Assembly: GCF_001077535.1 (NCBI RefSeq)
Contig: NZ_CP011968.1
Coordinates: 1,488,001-1,552,000 of the forward strand
From: Clostridioides difficile ATCC 9689 = DSM 1296
Lineage (GTDB): Bacteria; Bacillota; Clostridia; Peptostreptococcales; Peptostreptococcaceae
Length of the DNA stretch: 64,000 nt
Direction: 5' to 3'
The notes under the pieces are model-generated. The model was given only the letters and a program-made list of their open reading frames with translations, searched no databases and was not told the origin of the DNA. The translations under genes were made by a program, and so were the position numbers. Positions 36,859 through 45,601 of the stretch are shown piece after piece. Positions within the stretch are counted from its first letter, which is position 1, and each line of letters opens with the position of its first letter.

Positions 36859-36984
36859 CATTTTACAATTAAAATAAGTCTAAATCAACTTAAAGTAAGT
36901 GAAAAATAAATATAAAAAAATTGAAAATTTATTAGTATTATTGGAAAGACTAGGGTTTTAGAGTCGATATATATTGATTTAAGA

Positions 36985-37000
36985 TGGCATAGTTTTTGCT
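36985..37000 (+). promoter_or_regulatory. Sigma54 (-24/-12) promoter of the EamA gene
   Basis: TGGCATAGTTTTTGCT fits TGGCAC-N5-TTGCW with one deviation (T for C) and the required spacing between GG and GC. It would start transcription about 12 bases later, 35-40 bases before the ATG at 37050. Confidence 0.8.
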
Positions 37001-37049
37001 TAAAAAGAAGAGTGTAAATTGACTAAATAAAAATAGAAGGGAATTTAAA

Positions 37050-37994
37050 ATGGGAGAAAAAAGTAAAGGGTATGTATTTATAGCAATAGCAGGGTTATTA
37101 TGGGCTACACTTGGATTATTTGGAAAGTTTTTAATGGGAAATGGACTGACATCAGAACAAGTAGCATTTACAAGATTGTTTTTTGGATTTATAGTTTTAG
37201 GCGTATATTCATCTATAAGGACACCACAAATCTTAAAGATAAGCAAAAAAGGAATTATATATTCAGTAATAATAGGTATTATATGTCAGGCAATGTTTAA
37301 TTTATGTTATTTTAAAGCAATTGACATTGCGGGTGTATCAATTGCAGCAGTTTTACTATATACATCACCACTGTTTTTAGCAATATTTTCAAAAATATGT
37401 TATAAAGAAAATATTACTAGAAGCAAATTATTTTCACTTATTCTTTGTTTTATTGGTGCAATTATGGCAGTGACTGGTGGACGTTTGGATTTTCAAGGTT
37501 TAAACGCTTTTGGACTTTTACTTGGGGTATTATCAGCAATAGCATATGCACTTATGCCAACTATTAGTAAAAATGCTTTAAAGGAATTTTCAAGTTCAAC
37601 AATATTAGTATACAGTTTCTTATTTGGAGCTATATTTATGATTCCTTCTTCAAGACCTTGGGAAATCTTAAATTATGCTAAGGATTTAGATGTTTTATCT
37701 TGTATGCTAATGTTAGGCATTGTTCCAGCTGCACTTGCATATATTTTTTATGCAGCAGGTATATCTAAAGGTGTAGAGTTGTCAGTTGCAGGTGTTGTGG
37801 CATCAGTAGAATTAGTTGGTTCAGTAATAATTGGTTGCACTATATTAGGAGAAAGTTTTTCCTTAGGGAAGTTATTTGGAGTGATGTTGATGTTAATATC
37901 TGCAGTAGTAGCACTTAATCTTTCTTATGATGAAATAAGAATATTTTATAAGTCCAACAAGTTAAAGCAGATTGAAAAAACTGAAAGTATTTAG
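37050..37994 (+). CDS. EamA/DMT-family transporter under sigma54 control
   Basis: A 314-residue ten-helix permease with two EamA repeats: KGYVFIAIAGLLWATLGLFG begins the first, GLLLGVLSAIAYALMPTISK the second. The positively charged loop after helix 6 and the tail KSNKLKQIEK are cytoplasmic. Family members export amino acids or related metabolites. The gene has a -24/-12 promoter and lies opposite a PAS-sigma54 activator, so its expression should depend on SigL and on the signal read by that PAS domain. The ATG is preceded by GAAGGG. Substrate unknown. Confidence 0.87.
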   Translation: MGEKSKGYVFIAIAGLLWATLGLFGKFLMGNGLTSEQVAFTRLFFGFIVLGVYSSIRTPQILKISKKGIIYSVIIGIICQAMFNLCYFKAIDIAGVSIAAVLLYTSPLFLAIFSKICYKENITRSKLFSLILCFIGAIMAVTGGRLDFQGLNAFGLLLGVLSAIAYALMPTISKNALKEFSSSTILVYSFLFGAIFMIPSSRPWEILNYAKDLDVLSCMLMLGIVPAALAYIFYAAGISKGVELSVAGVVASVELVGSVIIGCTILGESFSLGKLFGVMLMLISAVVALNLSYDEIRIFYKSNKLKQIEKTESI

Positions 37995-38211
37995 AATTAT
38001 ATACTTAAAAAGGATTTATTGGTATACATTTTAGAGTCCAACAAAAATTATACCAAATTATATTTGGTATTAAAAAATAACTATTTATAAATTTTATAGA
38101 ATAAAGTGGACAGTACAAATAAAATATAAGTAGATACAGTTTAGACTATCTATTTTTTATTATATATTGTATAAATGTACAAATTAATATTTTGTTTTGT
38201 AAATACTAAAT

Positions 38212-38253
38212 AACTATAGAAAGGACTATATTTATATAACCATTTCTATAGTT
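38212..38253. terminator. Terminator before the radical SAM gene end
   Basis: AACTATAGAAA and TTTCTATAGTT form an 11-bp stem over a 20-base loop, between the convergent EamA and radical SAM genes. A second short dyad ATACCAAAT/ATTTGGTAT lies near 38050. Confidence 0.65.
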
Positions 38254-38264
38254 ATTATTTTGTA

Positions 38265-39200
38265 TTAAACAAACTTACAGCCCTGATAAGAATTTCTAGC
38301 CTTTAAAGTATCATCAATTTGATTTAAAATTTCCCATTTTTTTAGGCTCCATATAGGACCTACTAGTTCATCCCTCTTACCATCACCAGTGAGTCTATGG
38401 ATTATCATAGTTTCAGGAAGTATTTCTAATTGGTCACAGACAAGATTGATATATTCATCTTGTTCCATAAGAGTTAACATACCATTTTGTAACATCTTTT
38501 CCATAGGAGTATCTTTTATAACATGCAATAGATGGATTTTTATACCGTCTACACCCATTTTACCAACTGCCTTTGCTGTTTCCACCATCATATTATAATC
38601 TTCACCAGGAAGACCATTTATAATGTGTACGACAACCTTTATATTTTTAGACTTTAGTTTTTCAACACCTTCAACAAATGTTTTATAATCATGACCTCTA
38701 TTTATAATTTTAGATGTAGAATCATGAATTGTTTGAAGTCCAAGTTCAACCCATAAATTGGTTCTTTTATTTAGTTCAGATAAGTATTCTACAACATCAT
38801 CTGGCAAACAGTCAGGTCTTGTGGATATTGAAAGACCTATGACATCTTCAAGTTCTAATATAGTCTCATATTTTTCTTTTAAAACTTCAAGAGGAGCATA
38901 CGTATTTGTATAGGCTTGAAAGTAGCCAATATACTTTGCATGAGGCCATTTTTTTAACATCATTTCTTTTATATTATAAAATTGACTGATAAGATTATCT
39001 TTAGGGTTTCCAGCAAAATCACCTGAGCCTTCTTTGCTACAATAGGTACATCCGCCATAACCAAGACTTCCATCAATGTTTGGGCAAGTAAATCCTGCAT
39101 TTATAGATACCTTAAAAACTTTTTCTCCAAAAGTATTTCTAAGATAGTAATTCCAAGTATGATATCTTTTATTATCAAAAGCATATTTAAATTTATCCAA
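38265..39200 (-). CDS. TIGR01212 family radical SAM protein
   Basis: A 311-residue radical SAM enzyme of the YhcC/TIGR01212 group. The iron-sulfur motif is FTCPNIDGSLGYGGCTYCS, with cysteines spaced CX10CX2C as is typical of this group rather than CX3CX2C. The SAM barrel follows with YFQAYTNTYAPLEVLKEKY, ISTRPDCLP, ELGLQTIHDST and NGLPGED. No function is established for the family. I place the start at the TTG at 39200, four bases after AGGTGA; the frame runs open to 39278, but those extra residues are not seen in the family and lack a ribosome site. Confidence 0.87.
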   Translation of the reverse strand: MDKFKYAFDNKRYHTWNYYLRNTFGEKVFKVSINAGFTCPNIDGSLGYGGCTYCSKEGSGDFAGNPKDNLISQFYNIKEMMLKKWPHAKYIGYFQAYTNTYAPLEVLKEKYETILELEDVIGLSISTRPDCLPDDVVEYLSELNKRTNLWVELGLQTIHDSTSKIINRGHDYKTFVEGVEKLKSKNIKVVVHIINGLPGEDYNMMVETAKAVGKMGVDGIKIHLLHVIKDTPMEKMLQNGMLTLMEQDEYINLVCDQLEILPETMIIHRLTGDGKRDELVGPIWSLKKWEILNQIDDTLKARNSYQGCKFV

Positions 39201-39300
39201 AAAATCACCTATTTCTAATAAAATTGTACGCTGAGCTTGTACAAAAAACATATTACCACAAATAGATAACTTAAACAAATTCTATTTTAAGTAATATAAA

Positions 39301-39339
39301 AATACAGCGAGAAAATAATTAATATTTTCTCGCTGTATT
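39301..39339 (-). terminator. Terminator overlapping the 3' end of the DUF308 gene
   Basis: AATACAGCGAGAAAATA and its exact complement form a perfect 17-bp stem with a 5-base loop, followed on the minus strand by TTTTTAT. The upstream arm (minus-strand sense) lies inside the last codons of the gene. Confidence 0.88.
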
Positions 39340-39867
39340 TCCAGAGAAAAATAGAACTAGTCCAAATAATATTATGAAAAAAGACATTATCGATACTATA
39401 AATCTAGATAAAAAAAGTGGAGATAATATAAGGCATATACCAAATAGAATCTTAACTATATTCCAAGTTGTAAATTTAGAATAAGGATTATTCTTACTAT
39501 TTACAAGTGCTACTAGTTGATTAAAGATTAAATAAAATCCTAAAAATAATGAAAATATGCTTTGTATTTTTTGAGGAAATACAAAAAGTAATATACATGC
39601 AATTATTAGAACCCATTGGATATTAATAGAGGGTTTAATTTCTTCTTTAGTAGCATATCTTTTTAACTCATTAATATTTTTTAAATTTAAATATGCAAAG
39701 AATAAAAGTGCAATACCAAAAGTCCAAGAAATTAATTTTATACCTAATGTCTTAAATGTAAGGCATAATAATCCTAATATAATGAGTAATACTCCCATTA
39801 ACATAAATTTAATAGCATTTTCTTTTTTATTAAAGTTATTAAAATCGATATTAAAATTTGTGTACAT
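39319..39867 (-). CDS. DUF308 (HdeD-like) membrane protein
   Basis: A 182-residue protein with a short polar N terminus (MYTNFNIDFNNFNKKEN) and six hydrophobic segments in two triplets, as in the DUF308/HdeD family. HdeD is linked to acid resistance in enteric bacteria, but that role is not shown here. The ATG at 39867 follows GGAGGTGATTTT; the frame to 39918 has no site. The final residues (SGNTARKY) are encoded by one arm of the terminator. Confidence 0.75.
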   Translation of the reverse strand: MYTNFNIDFNNFNKKENAIKFMLMGVLLIILGLLCLTFKTLGIKLISWTFGIALLFFAYLNLKNINELKRYATKEEIKPSINIQWVLIIACILLFVFPQKIQSIFSLFLGFYLIFNQLVALVNSKNNPYSKFTTWNIVKILFGICLILSPLFLSRFIVSIMSFFIILFGLVLFFSGNTARKY

Positions 39868-40018
39868 AAAATCACCTCCAAAATCGATAGAACAATTATA
39901 ACAGAAATTCATATCCAAATAAAGCCTAGTGTATAAAAATTAAACTATACTTAGTAATTAATTAATAGGTTGTATCATAAACTTCTATTAATAGAATTAT
40001 ATAGAAGGAGGTTTGTCC

Positions 40019-40447
40019 ATGACAAAATTATGGGCAATAATATTTGCATTATTAGCAGGTGGTTCTACAGCTCTTGAAGCTTTTATAAATGGAGAGCTAG
40101 GAAAAAGTACAACAGCATTAGTGGCCACCTTTATAAGCTTAACTGTAGGAGCAATATTTTTTTTGGCAAGTATAATAGTTACAGGTGACTTAAAGTGTCT
40201 AGTATCTATAAATGGTTTTAATTATAAGTTGTTATTAGGAGGAGTATTTGGAGGTCTAATAATATATTTTACAGTAAAGGCAATTCCAAATTTAGGAGTA
40301 TCAAATACACTTATATTAACTCTTGTATCCCAAGTTTTAGTTGGATTTTTTATTGATAGCGTAATTTTGGGACAAGAAACAATGCATTTATACAAATACA
40401 TAGGGGTTATACTTTTAATATTAGGGACATTCTTTATAGTGAATTAA
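40019..40447 (+). CDS. DMT-family YdcZ-like small membrane protein
   Basis: A 142-residue protein with five hydrophobic helices, of the YdcZ/DUF606 type (half-size EamA-like). It begins KLWAIIFALLAGGSTALEAFINGELGKSTTA and has a charged link at about 110-115. Half-size transporters usually act as homo- or heterodimers. The ATG at 40019 is seven bases after AGGAGG; the upstream TTG is too close. It is followed at 85 bases by a diphthine-ammonia-ligase-like gene that has its own ribosome site. Confidence 0.82.
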   Translation: MTKLWAIIFALLAGGSTALEAFINGELGKSTTALVATFISLTVGAIFFLASIIVTGDLKCLVSINGFNYKLLLGGVFGGLIIYFTVKAIPNLGVSNTLILTLVSQVLVGFFIDSVILGQETMHLYKYIGVILLILGTFFIVN

Positions 40448-40531
40448 CAATTTAATATAATTTGCTATGCAACTCAAAAATTTGGTATAATTATGTTAAT
40501 AAAACAAAGTTAGATGAAAGAGGTGTTAAAA

Positions 40532-41182
40532 TTGGCTGATGAAAAATTTGTAATGTCATTTAGTGGTGGTAAGGATAGTATATTAGCATTAAATCGAATG
40601 TTGAAAAAAGGATATAAGCCTGTGGCACTCTTGACAACTATAAGTGAAGAACATGGAAAGTCATGGACACATAATTTAGAATATAATATGCTTAAGCAAG
40701 TAAGTAGCAACATAGGATTACCTTTATTAGTTGCTGAGTGTGGCGTAGAAGGATATGAAGAGAGCTTTGAGAGGGCTTTAATAAAAGCTAAAAACATGGG
40801 AGCAACGATATGTGCATATGGAGATATAGATATAGAAAGTCATAGAAAATGGGATACTGATAGATGTGAAGCAGTTGGTATGAAAGTAGATTTACCATTA
40901 TGGCAAGAGAGTAGAGAGGATTTAGTATATGAATTTATAGACAGTGGATTTTGTAGTGTTGTAACAAAAGTAAACTTAAAGCACTTAGGAGAGGAATTTT
41001 TAGGAAAAAAATTAACTAGAGAACTTGTGGAGAATATAAAAAATGCTGGTGCAGACCCATGTGGAGAACATGGAGAGTATCATACATTTGTCGTAGATGG
41101 TCCAATATTTAAAAAACCTGTAGAATATGAAGTAAAAGGAACTTTAATAAAAGATGGCTATGGATATTTAGAAATAAAATAA
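40532..41182 (+). CDS. Diphthine--ammonia ligase-like PP-loop ATPase
   Basis: A 216-residue PP-loop protein of the Dph6/MJ0570 family. The P-loop is MSFSGGKDSILALNRML; later motifs are CAYGDIDIESHRKWDTDRCE and DPCGEHGEYHTFVVDGPIF. In eukaryotes and archaea Dph6 amidates diphthine on EF2, but bacteria lack diphthamide, so the true bacterial substrate is unknown; a role in amidating a cofactor or tRNA base is possible. The start is TTG at 40532 after GAGGTG; the ATG at 40514 lies upstream of that site. A two-arm terminator follows at 41194-41264. Confidence 0.85.
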   Translation: MADEKFVMSFSGGKDSILALNRMLKKGYKPVALLTTISEEHGKSWTHNLEYNMLKQVSSNIGLPLLVAECGVEGYEESFERALIKAKNMGATICAYGDIDIESHRKWDTDRCEAVGMKVDLPLWQESREDLVYEFIDSGFCSVVTKVNLKHLGEEFLGKKLTRELVENIKNAGADPCGEHGEYHTFVVDGPIFKKPVEYEVKGTLIKDGYGYLEIK

Positions 41183-41193
41183 TTACATAAATA

Positions 41194-41264
41194 AAATACC
41201 TATTATATAATCCTAATTTTTGCAAAGGTCTAATATTTGTAAGATTGTATAATAGGTATTTTTT
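41194..41264. terminator. Terminator between PP-loop and MATE genes
   Basis: AAATACCTATTATA at left pairs with TATAATAGGTATTT at right, followed by TTTTT; the central loop is about 40 bases. Confidence 0.8.
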
Positions 41265-41299
41265 ATTTAGATATTTTCATATATTGTCACTCTTATCAT

Positions 41300-42655
41300 C
41301 TAAGCAACCTTATTTAGATTAGAGTCTAATGTAGAAAAATTCTTTTTTAGAAAAGCTAATGATAAAATAAGACATATAAACTCAGAAACAATAGTAGTCA
41401 TCCATATTCCTTGTCCACCAAATATTAGTATCATTGAAATTAGACTTAAAACAACTATTACAAGCCCTCTACCAAGAGATATAACAGTAGAAATTGATGG
41501 TTTTTCTACTGATACAAAGAATCCAGAAATTATTACATTAATTCCTACCAATAAGAAAGATATAGAGAATATTTTAAATACACGAACTCCTTCATTGAAT
41601 AGCATTGTTTCTTCTGGATGTATAAATAAAGAGACTATTGGTCCTGAAAAAGCCATACAAATTACAAATACAGCAACTGATGCTATTATTGTGGCTTTTA
41701 TCCCCATTTTTAATAATTTTTTTACATTATCTATATTTCCTGCACCATAATAAAAGCTAGTAAGTGGTTGCATACCTTGAGTTATACCCATCATAGTCAT
41801 AAGTACTAATGTATTTATATAATTTATGACACTATAATAAATAAGAGCATTTTCTCCAATATATTTAGTAAGACTTAAGTTAAAAAGTAAAACAACTATA
41901 CCACAACTTAATTCAGTAGTTGAATCAGGAAAACCTATAAATACAATTTTTCTAAGTGTCTTAAAATCAATTCTAAATTTTGAAAAATTCAAAGTAGAGT
42001 TTTTTCTTAAAAAATGTATTAAGAAGAAAATAGTAGAAAAGACTTGAGACAAACCAGTTGCAATACCAGCACCTTTTACACCCCATCCAAATTCAATTAC
42101 AAACAAGTAATCAAGTATGATGTTTGTAAGAGCAGATATTATTACACCAACAGTAGCTAATATTGGAAAGCCATCAGTTTTTATTATAACTTCTAAAGAA
42201 TAAGACACTATAAAGAATCCGTTAAAAAATATTATTATTCCTAAATAATCTTTAACCATACCAATTGTAGATTCTGTAGCTCCTAAAAATAGTGCTAATC
42301 TATCTAAATTAAAAAAAGTTATAGCTAATATAATTATTGATAATATAATTATTGATACTAAGTTAAATGAAAAGACTTCGTTAGCAGATTTAATATCTTT
42401 TTTCCCCAGATAGATTGCAATTATGGTAGATGCACCAGTTGAAAATAATAGAGAAACTGCAAATATAAAATTAATAAAAGGCATTGATATATTGACAGCA
42501 GCTAAAGCTAATTCTCCAACTCCTTTACTTACAAATATTCCATCAACCATTGTATATAGTGAGAAAACCCACATTGCAACTACAGATGGTGCTAGGTATT
42601 TAAAAAATCTTTTACCTAGACTCATGTTTTCGTTTATAGATATTTTTGTATCCAT
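41300..42655 (-). CDS. MATE family efflux transporter
   Basis: A 451-residue protein with twelve predicted helices, of the multidrug and toxin extrusion family (DinF/NorM-type). The first repeat includes FFKYLAPSVVAMWVFSLYTMVDGIFVSKGVG, and the second GFPDSTTELSCGIVVLLFNLSL. It would export cations or drugs with Na+ or H+ exchange. The ATG follows GGGAG by eight bases. It lies beside the decayed mobile region (42.7-47.6 kb), just past tandem repeats, but its codon use resembles its neighbours. Confidence 0.88.
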   Translation of the reverse strand: MDTKISINENMSLGKRFFKYLAPSVVAMWVFSLYTMVDGIFVSKGVGELALAAVNISMPFINFIFAVSLLFSTGASTIIAIYLGKKDIKSANEVFSFNLVSIIILSIIILAITFFNLDRLALFLGATESTIGMVKDYLGIIIFFNGFFIVSYSLEVIIKTDGFPILATVGVIISALTNIILDYLFVIEFGWGVKGAGIATGLSQVFSTIFFLIHFLRKNSTLNFSKFRIDFKTLRKIVFIGFPDSTTELSCGIVVLLFNLSLTKYIGENALIYYSVINYINTLVLMTMMGITQGMQPLTSFYYGAGNIDNVKKLLKMGIKATIIASVAVFVICMAFSGPIVSLFIHPEETMLFNEGVRVFKIFSISFLLVGINVIISGFFVSVEKPSISTVISLGRGLVIVVLSLISMILIFGGQGIWMTTIVSEFICLILSLAFLKKNFSTLDSNLNKVA

Positions 42656-42840
42656 TTATTATCACTCCCTGTAAATCTATTATAAAATTACGAAACTATT
42701 AATTAATAATTTTATTTCTAATATAAATGATAAACTATGGTATAATACCAATGTCAACAACAAATAGTATATAATTATAAATTTTATTAAATAATAGTGA
42801 TTTTAAGGGTCTTATAAATATATCTTATTTATATATTACT

Positions 42841-42938
42841 GACATTTAACTGACAAATAGGAAAAAGGTACTTTAAGTGACATTTAACTGACAAATGGAA
42901 AAAAAGCACTTTGAGTGACATTTAATTGACATAAAACT
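42841..42938 (+). repeat. 38-base tandem repeats, about 2.5 copies
   Basis: Copies begin GACATTTAAC at 42841, 42879 and 42917 (third partial). Each unit also contains an internal direct repeat TGACA-x6-TGACA. They sit between the MATE promoter region and the 3' end of the decayed integrase; in integrative elements repeats there can be arm-type binding sites for the integrase. Confidence 0.75.
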
Positions 42939-42943
42939 GAACA

Positions 42944-43905
42944 TTATTTGAATAGTATTTTGCTTATATTTTCAGATGTTTCTTTATCCATTTCATCTAA
43001 TAAGTGAGAATATCGAATATTTATTCATAGCTATTTTTATATCTGCATGTACTAATATTTTATAAATAGCTTTTATGTTAGTACCTGAAAGTAATATCAA
43101 AGTTGCATTTGCATGTATTAATTCATGTACTTTTATATCTCTAGGATTATTATCTCTTAATAGTTTTTTAAAATGAACAACAAAAGTTGGTTGAACTCAC
43201 GGGTTGAATCTTTTATCTAAGCATATCAAATCAAATTCATTTTTCAATATACCCTGTAATTTCAACTTATTTTGTTTTAATTTTTCCCCTTTAAGCAAAC
43301 TTATAAGTTCATCAGGAACAAATAATCTTCTTTTGAATCTAGGGGTTTTAGGGCCTTTGAAGATTATTTTATTGTATACATAAACTAATGTTTGATTTAC
43401 ATGTGAGATTTTTTATCAAGGTCTACATCTGACCATATAAGTGATACAGCTTCACCAAAACGTAATCCAAGAGTTAGCATCAAAAAAATTGGTATACCTA
43501 TAGGAGTATTTTTTGATTTTTCTAATAATAATTGAGCTTTTTGTTTTGTATAAAGCTTAGAAGTTAAACTATTTTTTTGATTGGGGTTGTAACAAAATCA
43601 CAAATATTTTCTGATATTTCTTTTAATCTATAAGATTCTTTCAATACTAATTTTATAAAATCGACTTGGTTTTTTGTTGAATTTAACATGTGCTCATTGT
43701 ATATGTTATTTATATAAGACTGTAAAATAGAAGGTGTTATATCTATTAATTTCATATCTTTAAAGAAAACTTCAATTTGATTTTTAATCATATTTTTTCT
43801 ATTTCTAATAGTATTAGGAGAAAAACTACATTCTCTATCTTTTATATATCTGTAACATCTTTCTACAAGTGTTACATTATTTGGAGCAACAAACTTATTA
43901 TTGTT
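42944..43905 (-). pseudogene. Tyrosine recombinase (integrase), decayed
   Basis: The minus strand retains all parts of a phage/ICE-type integrase in order but in several frames: an arm/core-binding domain (YIKDRECSFSPNTIRNRKN, then IKNQIEVFFKDMKLIDITPSI), the active-site arginine region GLRFGEAVSLIWSDVD, a remnant of the HxLR-type box (KVHELIHANATLLLSG) and the C-terminal end with KYS near ISHLLDEMDKETSE. Internal stops and at least two frameshifts break it. The catalytic R-H motif is degraded. So it is inactive, and it marks a lost integrated element. Confidence 0.78.
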
Positions 43906-43910
43906 TATAG

Positions 43911-44008
43911 TGGGCTATTGGAAAATCGAATAATAATAACTTGGTATTCGAAACTTTTGATAAAGCAATAGAACTATATCCAAATGCAAAACCTATTTTT
44001 CATAGTGA
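43911..44008 (+). pseudogene. IS3-family transposase OrfB fragment (central part)
   Basis: WAIGKSNNNNLVFETFDKAI then ELYPNAKPIFHSD matches the middle of an IS3/IS150-type OrfB, ending at the second catalytic Asp (HSD). The 5' part is missing (the decayed integrase lies there), and the continuing frame turns into unrelated sequence after HSDIGF. The C-terminal part of such a transposase occurs 1.6 kb further on (45602-45814) in the same orientation. Confidence 0.75.
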
Positions 44009-44009
44009 T

Positions 44010-44343
44010 ATAGGATTTAGATTAGATGATGAAAGTTTTGAAGAGTATTTAGGAAGAGTATTTAGAAAGAGATGCAAAGGGATATAAGATTGTAAATAAA
44101 AATGGATTTTTTAGTGAATTTGATTTTTATAAAGCAGTAAATATATGTTTAAATATCTCAGTAGAAGATGCGATAAAATCATATAATATATTAGTTAAAT
44201 CATTAGTAATGTTAGATAAAAGATTAGGTAAAAGGCGATTAAAAAATATATATGAAGATATAGAAAAAGAGAATAATTTAGTAAAGAAATTTTATAATAT
44301 AAGAGTTGAATCAGAAAATATGATTTTAAAGAAAAATGCATAA
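44010..44343 (+). pseudogene. Unrecognised frameshifted gene fragment
   Basis: One frame reads FRLDDESFEEYLGRVF, then a one-base shift near 44075 moves to a second frame: DAKGYKIVNKNGFFSEFDFY, KAVNICLNISVEDAIKSYN, LVKSLVMLDKRLGKRRLKNI, ending in LKKNA at 44343. This is clearly former coding sequence (amphipathic, with no stop for about 85 codons) but I do not recognise the family. No ribosome site or start is seen, because it is fused to the IS3 fragment. A strong two-way terminator follows. Confidence 0.55.
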
Positions 44344-44401
44344 AAAATACAACTAATACAGAAATAAATAAAGTAAAGTTCCATGGAAAACTGAGAAATT
44401 T

Positions 44402-44453
44402 AAAAAGAGTGTATATATTGAAATGTAGTAATTTCAATATATACACTCTTTTT
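44402..44453. terminator. Bidirectional terminator, 23-bp perfect stem
   Basis: AAAAAGAGTGTATATATTG plus AAAT pairs with its exact complement over a six-base loop, with T-rich flanks in both directions. Confidence 0.88.
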
Positions 44454-44581
44454 TATTTTGAACTAATTCCTAAACGTCAATTTAGAGAGTAATTGAATTT
44501 TAAGTTTAGTTAAAATGAAAGTTATTTTTACTAAATATTATCTTTGTTGTATAGTTTTATTTATAATATAAAAAAAGTAAC

Positions 44582-44707
44582 TCTATGCTAGGATTTATGA
44601 CTAGAATTAGAATAAAAGTTCTAGCTTATAATATTTCATTTTTTATAAGTAAAGTTATGAGCAAAGATGAATCTATAGCAAAAATTAAAGAGTTAATATT
44701 TGGATGA
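44582..44707 (+). pseudogene. Transposase C-terminal tail
   Basis: MLGFMTRIRIKVLAYNISFF then ISKVMSKDESIAKIKELIFG is similar in style to the end of IS4- or IS982-type transposases (GFMTRI...AYNISFFI...IAKIKELIFG). The rest of the gene is absent. There is no start, so it is a remnant. Confidence 0.5.
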
Positions 44708-44839
44708 CTTATCCATAAACTAACCCTTAGGGGTGATTTGTTTTACTAAAATCAATTTACTTTATATGGGAATTAAACTTTAACTAGCACAATAGACTAA
44801 ATAATCATGAAGTATTCGATTCGAAATACGTTGACTATA

Positions 44840-45085
44840 TTAGATTTTTCTAAATTTTCTACAAATATATATTAAAAATATTTCTAATAATATATTCGAG
44901 AACATAATACAATTGGCAAATATTATATATGAACTCTCACTTTCAAATAGCTGATATTGCCAATTAGACCTTAATAATTCATCAATATACTCAACGAATA
45001 ATCTGGATAATACAAAAGAAATAATTACAGCAAATATACCTATAATTACCATTTTAATACTAATCTTTATTTTTTTTTGATTCAT
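44840..45085 (-). CDS. Small two-helix membrane protein
   Basis: An 81-residue protein with a basic start (MNQKKIKISIKM), two hydrophobic segments (about 12-32 and 52-74) and a short basic end CRKFRKI. GGTGGAG lies six bases before the ATG, a good ribosome site, so I believe the gene is real. It sits inside the decayed mobile region among transposase remnants, which suggests it arrived with the mobile element. I do not recognise a family. A hairpin lies upstream at 45259-45294. Confidence 0.6.
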   Translation of the reverse strand: MNQKKIKISIKMVIIGIFAVIISFVLSRLFVEYIDELLRSNWQYQLFESESSYIIFANCIMFSNILLEIFLIYICRKFRKI

Positions 45086-45258
45086 TTATTCTCCACCATC
45101 TCTCTTTACTTTGTTTCTACAATATAACAATTATGACCTTATGATTTTATAATATTTTATTTATAATTTTGTCATTTTTGTATTTTCTTTACTTGTTCAT
45201 ATCATTATTATATACAATTTTCGCACAGATTTAAAAGTATTATAATCCACTTGTAGCT

Positions 45259-45294
45259 AAGAAAAGAACTCTAAATAATTAGTGTTCTTTTCTT
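45259..45294. terminator. Hairpin, possible terminator
   Basis: AAGAAAAGAAC pairs with GTTCTTTTCTT (11 bp). T-rich right arm; gene neighbours on either side are remnants. Confidence 0.5.
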
Positions 45295-45601
45295 ATCAAC
45301 TTACGAACCAGTTGGCAACATGAAATATTTCAACGACACGTCGCTTAAGCGAAGTAAATTTTTTATTTATTATCGTTACATAGCATTTGTAATTAGTTTT
45401 ATAATTTAGTTAAAAACTTTGAGATGTGTCTTTAGATTATCTAAAGTATTTTTTAATATTTTAGATGTATCAATTTTATTTTTCTCTAAAAAGTGTACTA
45501 ATCTGTATTTTCTTTGCTTTTCTAAGTGCATTAAATGAAGAAATATATATTATAAAATATATATTTCTTAATGGTGTTAGATATACATATATTATACAAG
45601 A
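45295..45601. other. Palindrome cluster, no gene
   Basis: Three dyads occur within 45 bases: TGAAATATTTCA (45320-45331), CGACACGTCG (45333-45342) and TCGCTTAAGCGA (45341-45352). Clustered hairpins of this type occur at IS200/IS605-type ends, but no TnpA or TnpB gene is present. Beyond it I see only AT-rich sequence. Confidence 0.35.

Noticed and set aside
42841-42938. Second CRISPR array
   Set aside because: The repeats are contiguous 38-base tandems without spacers.
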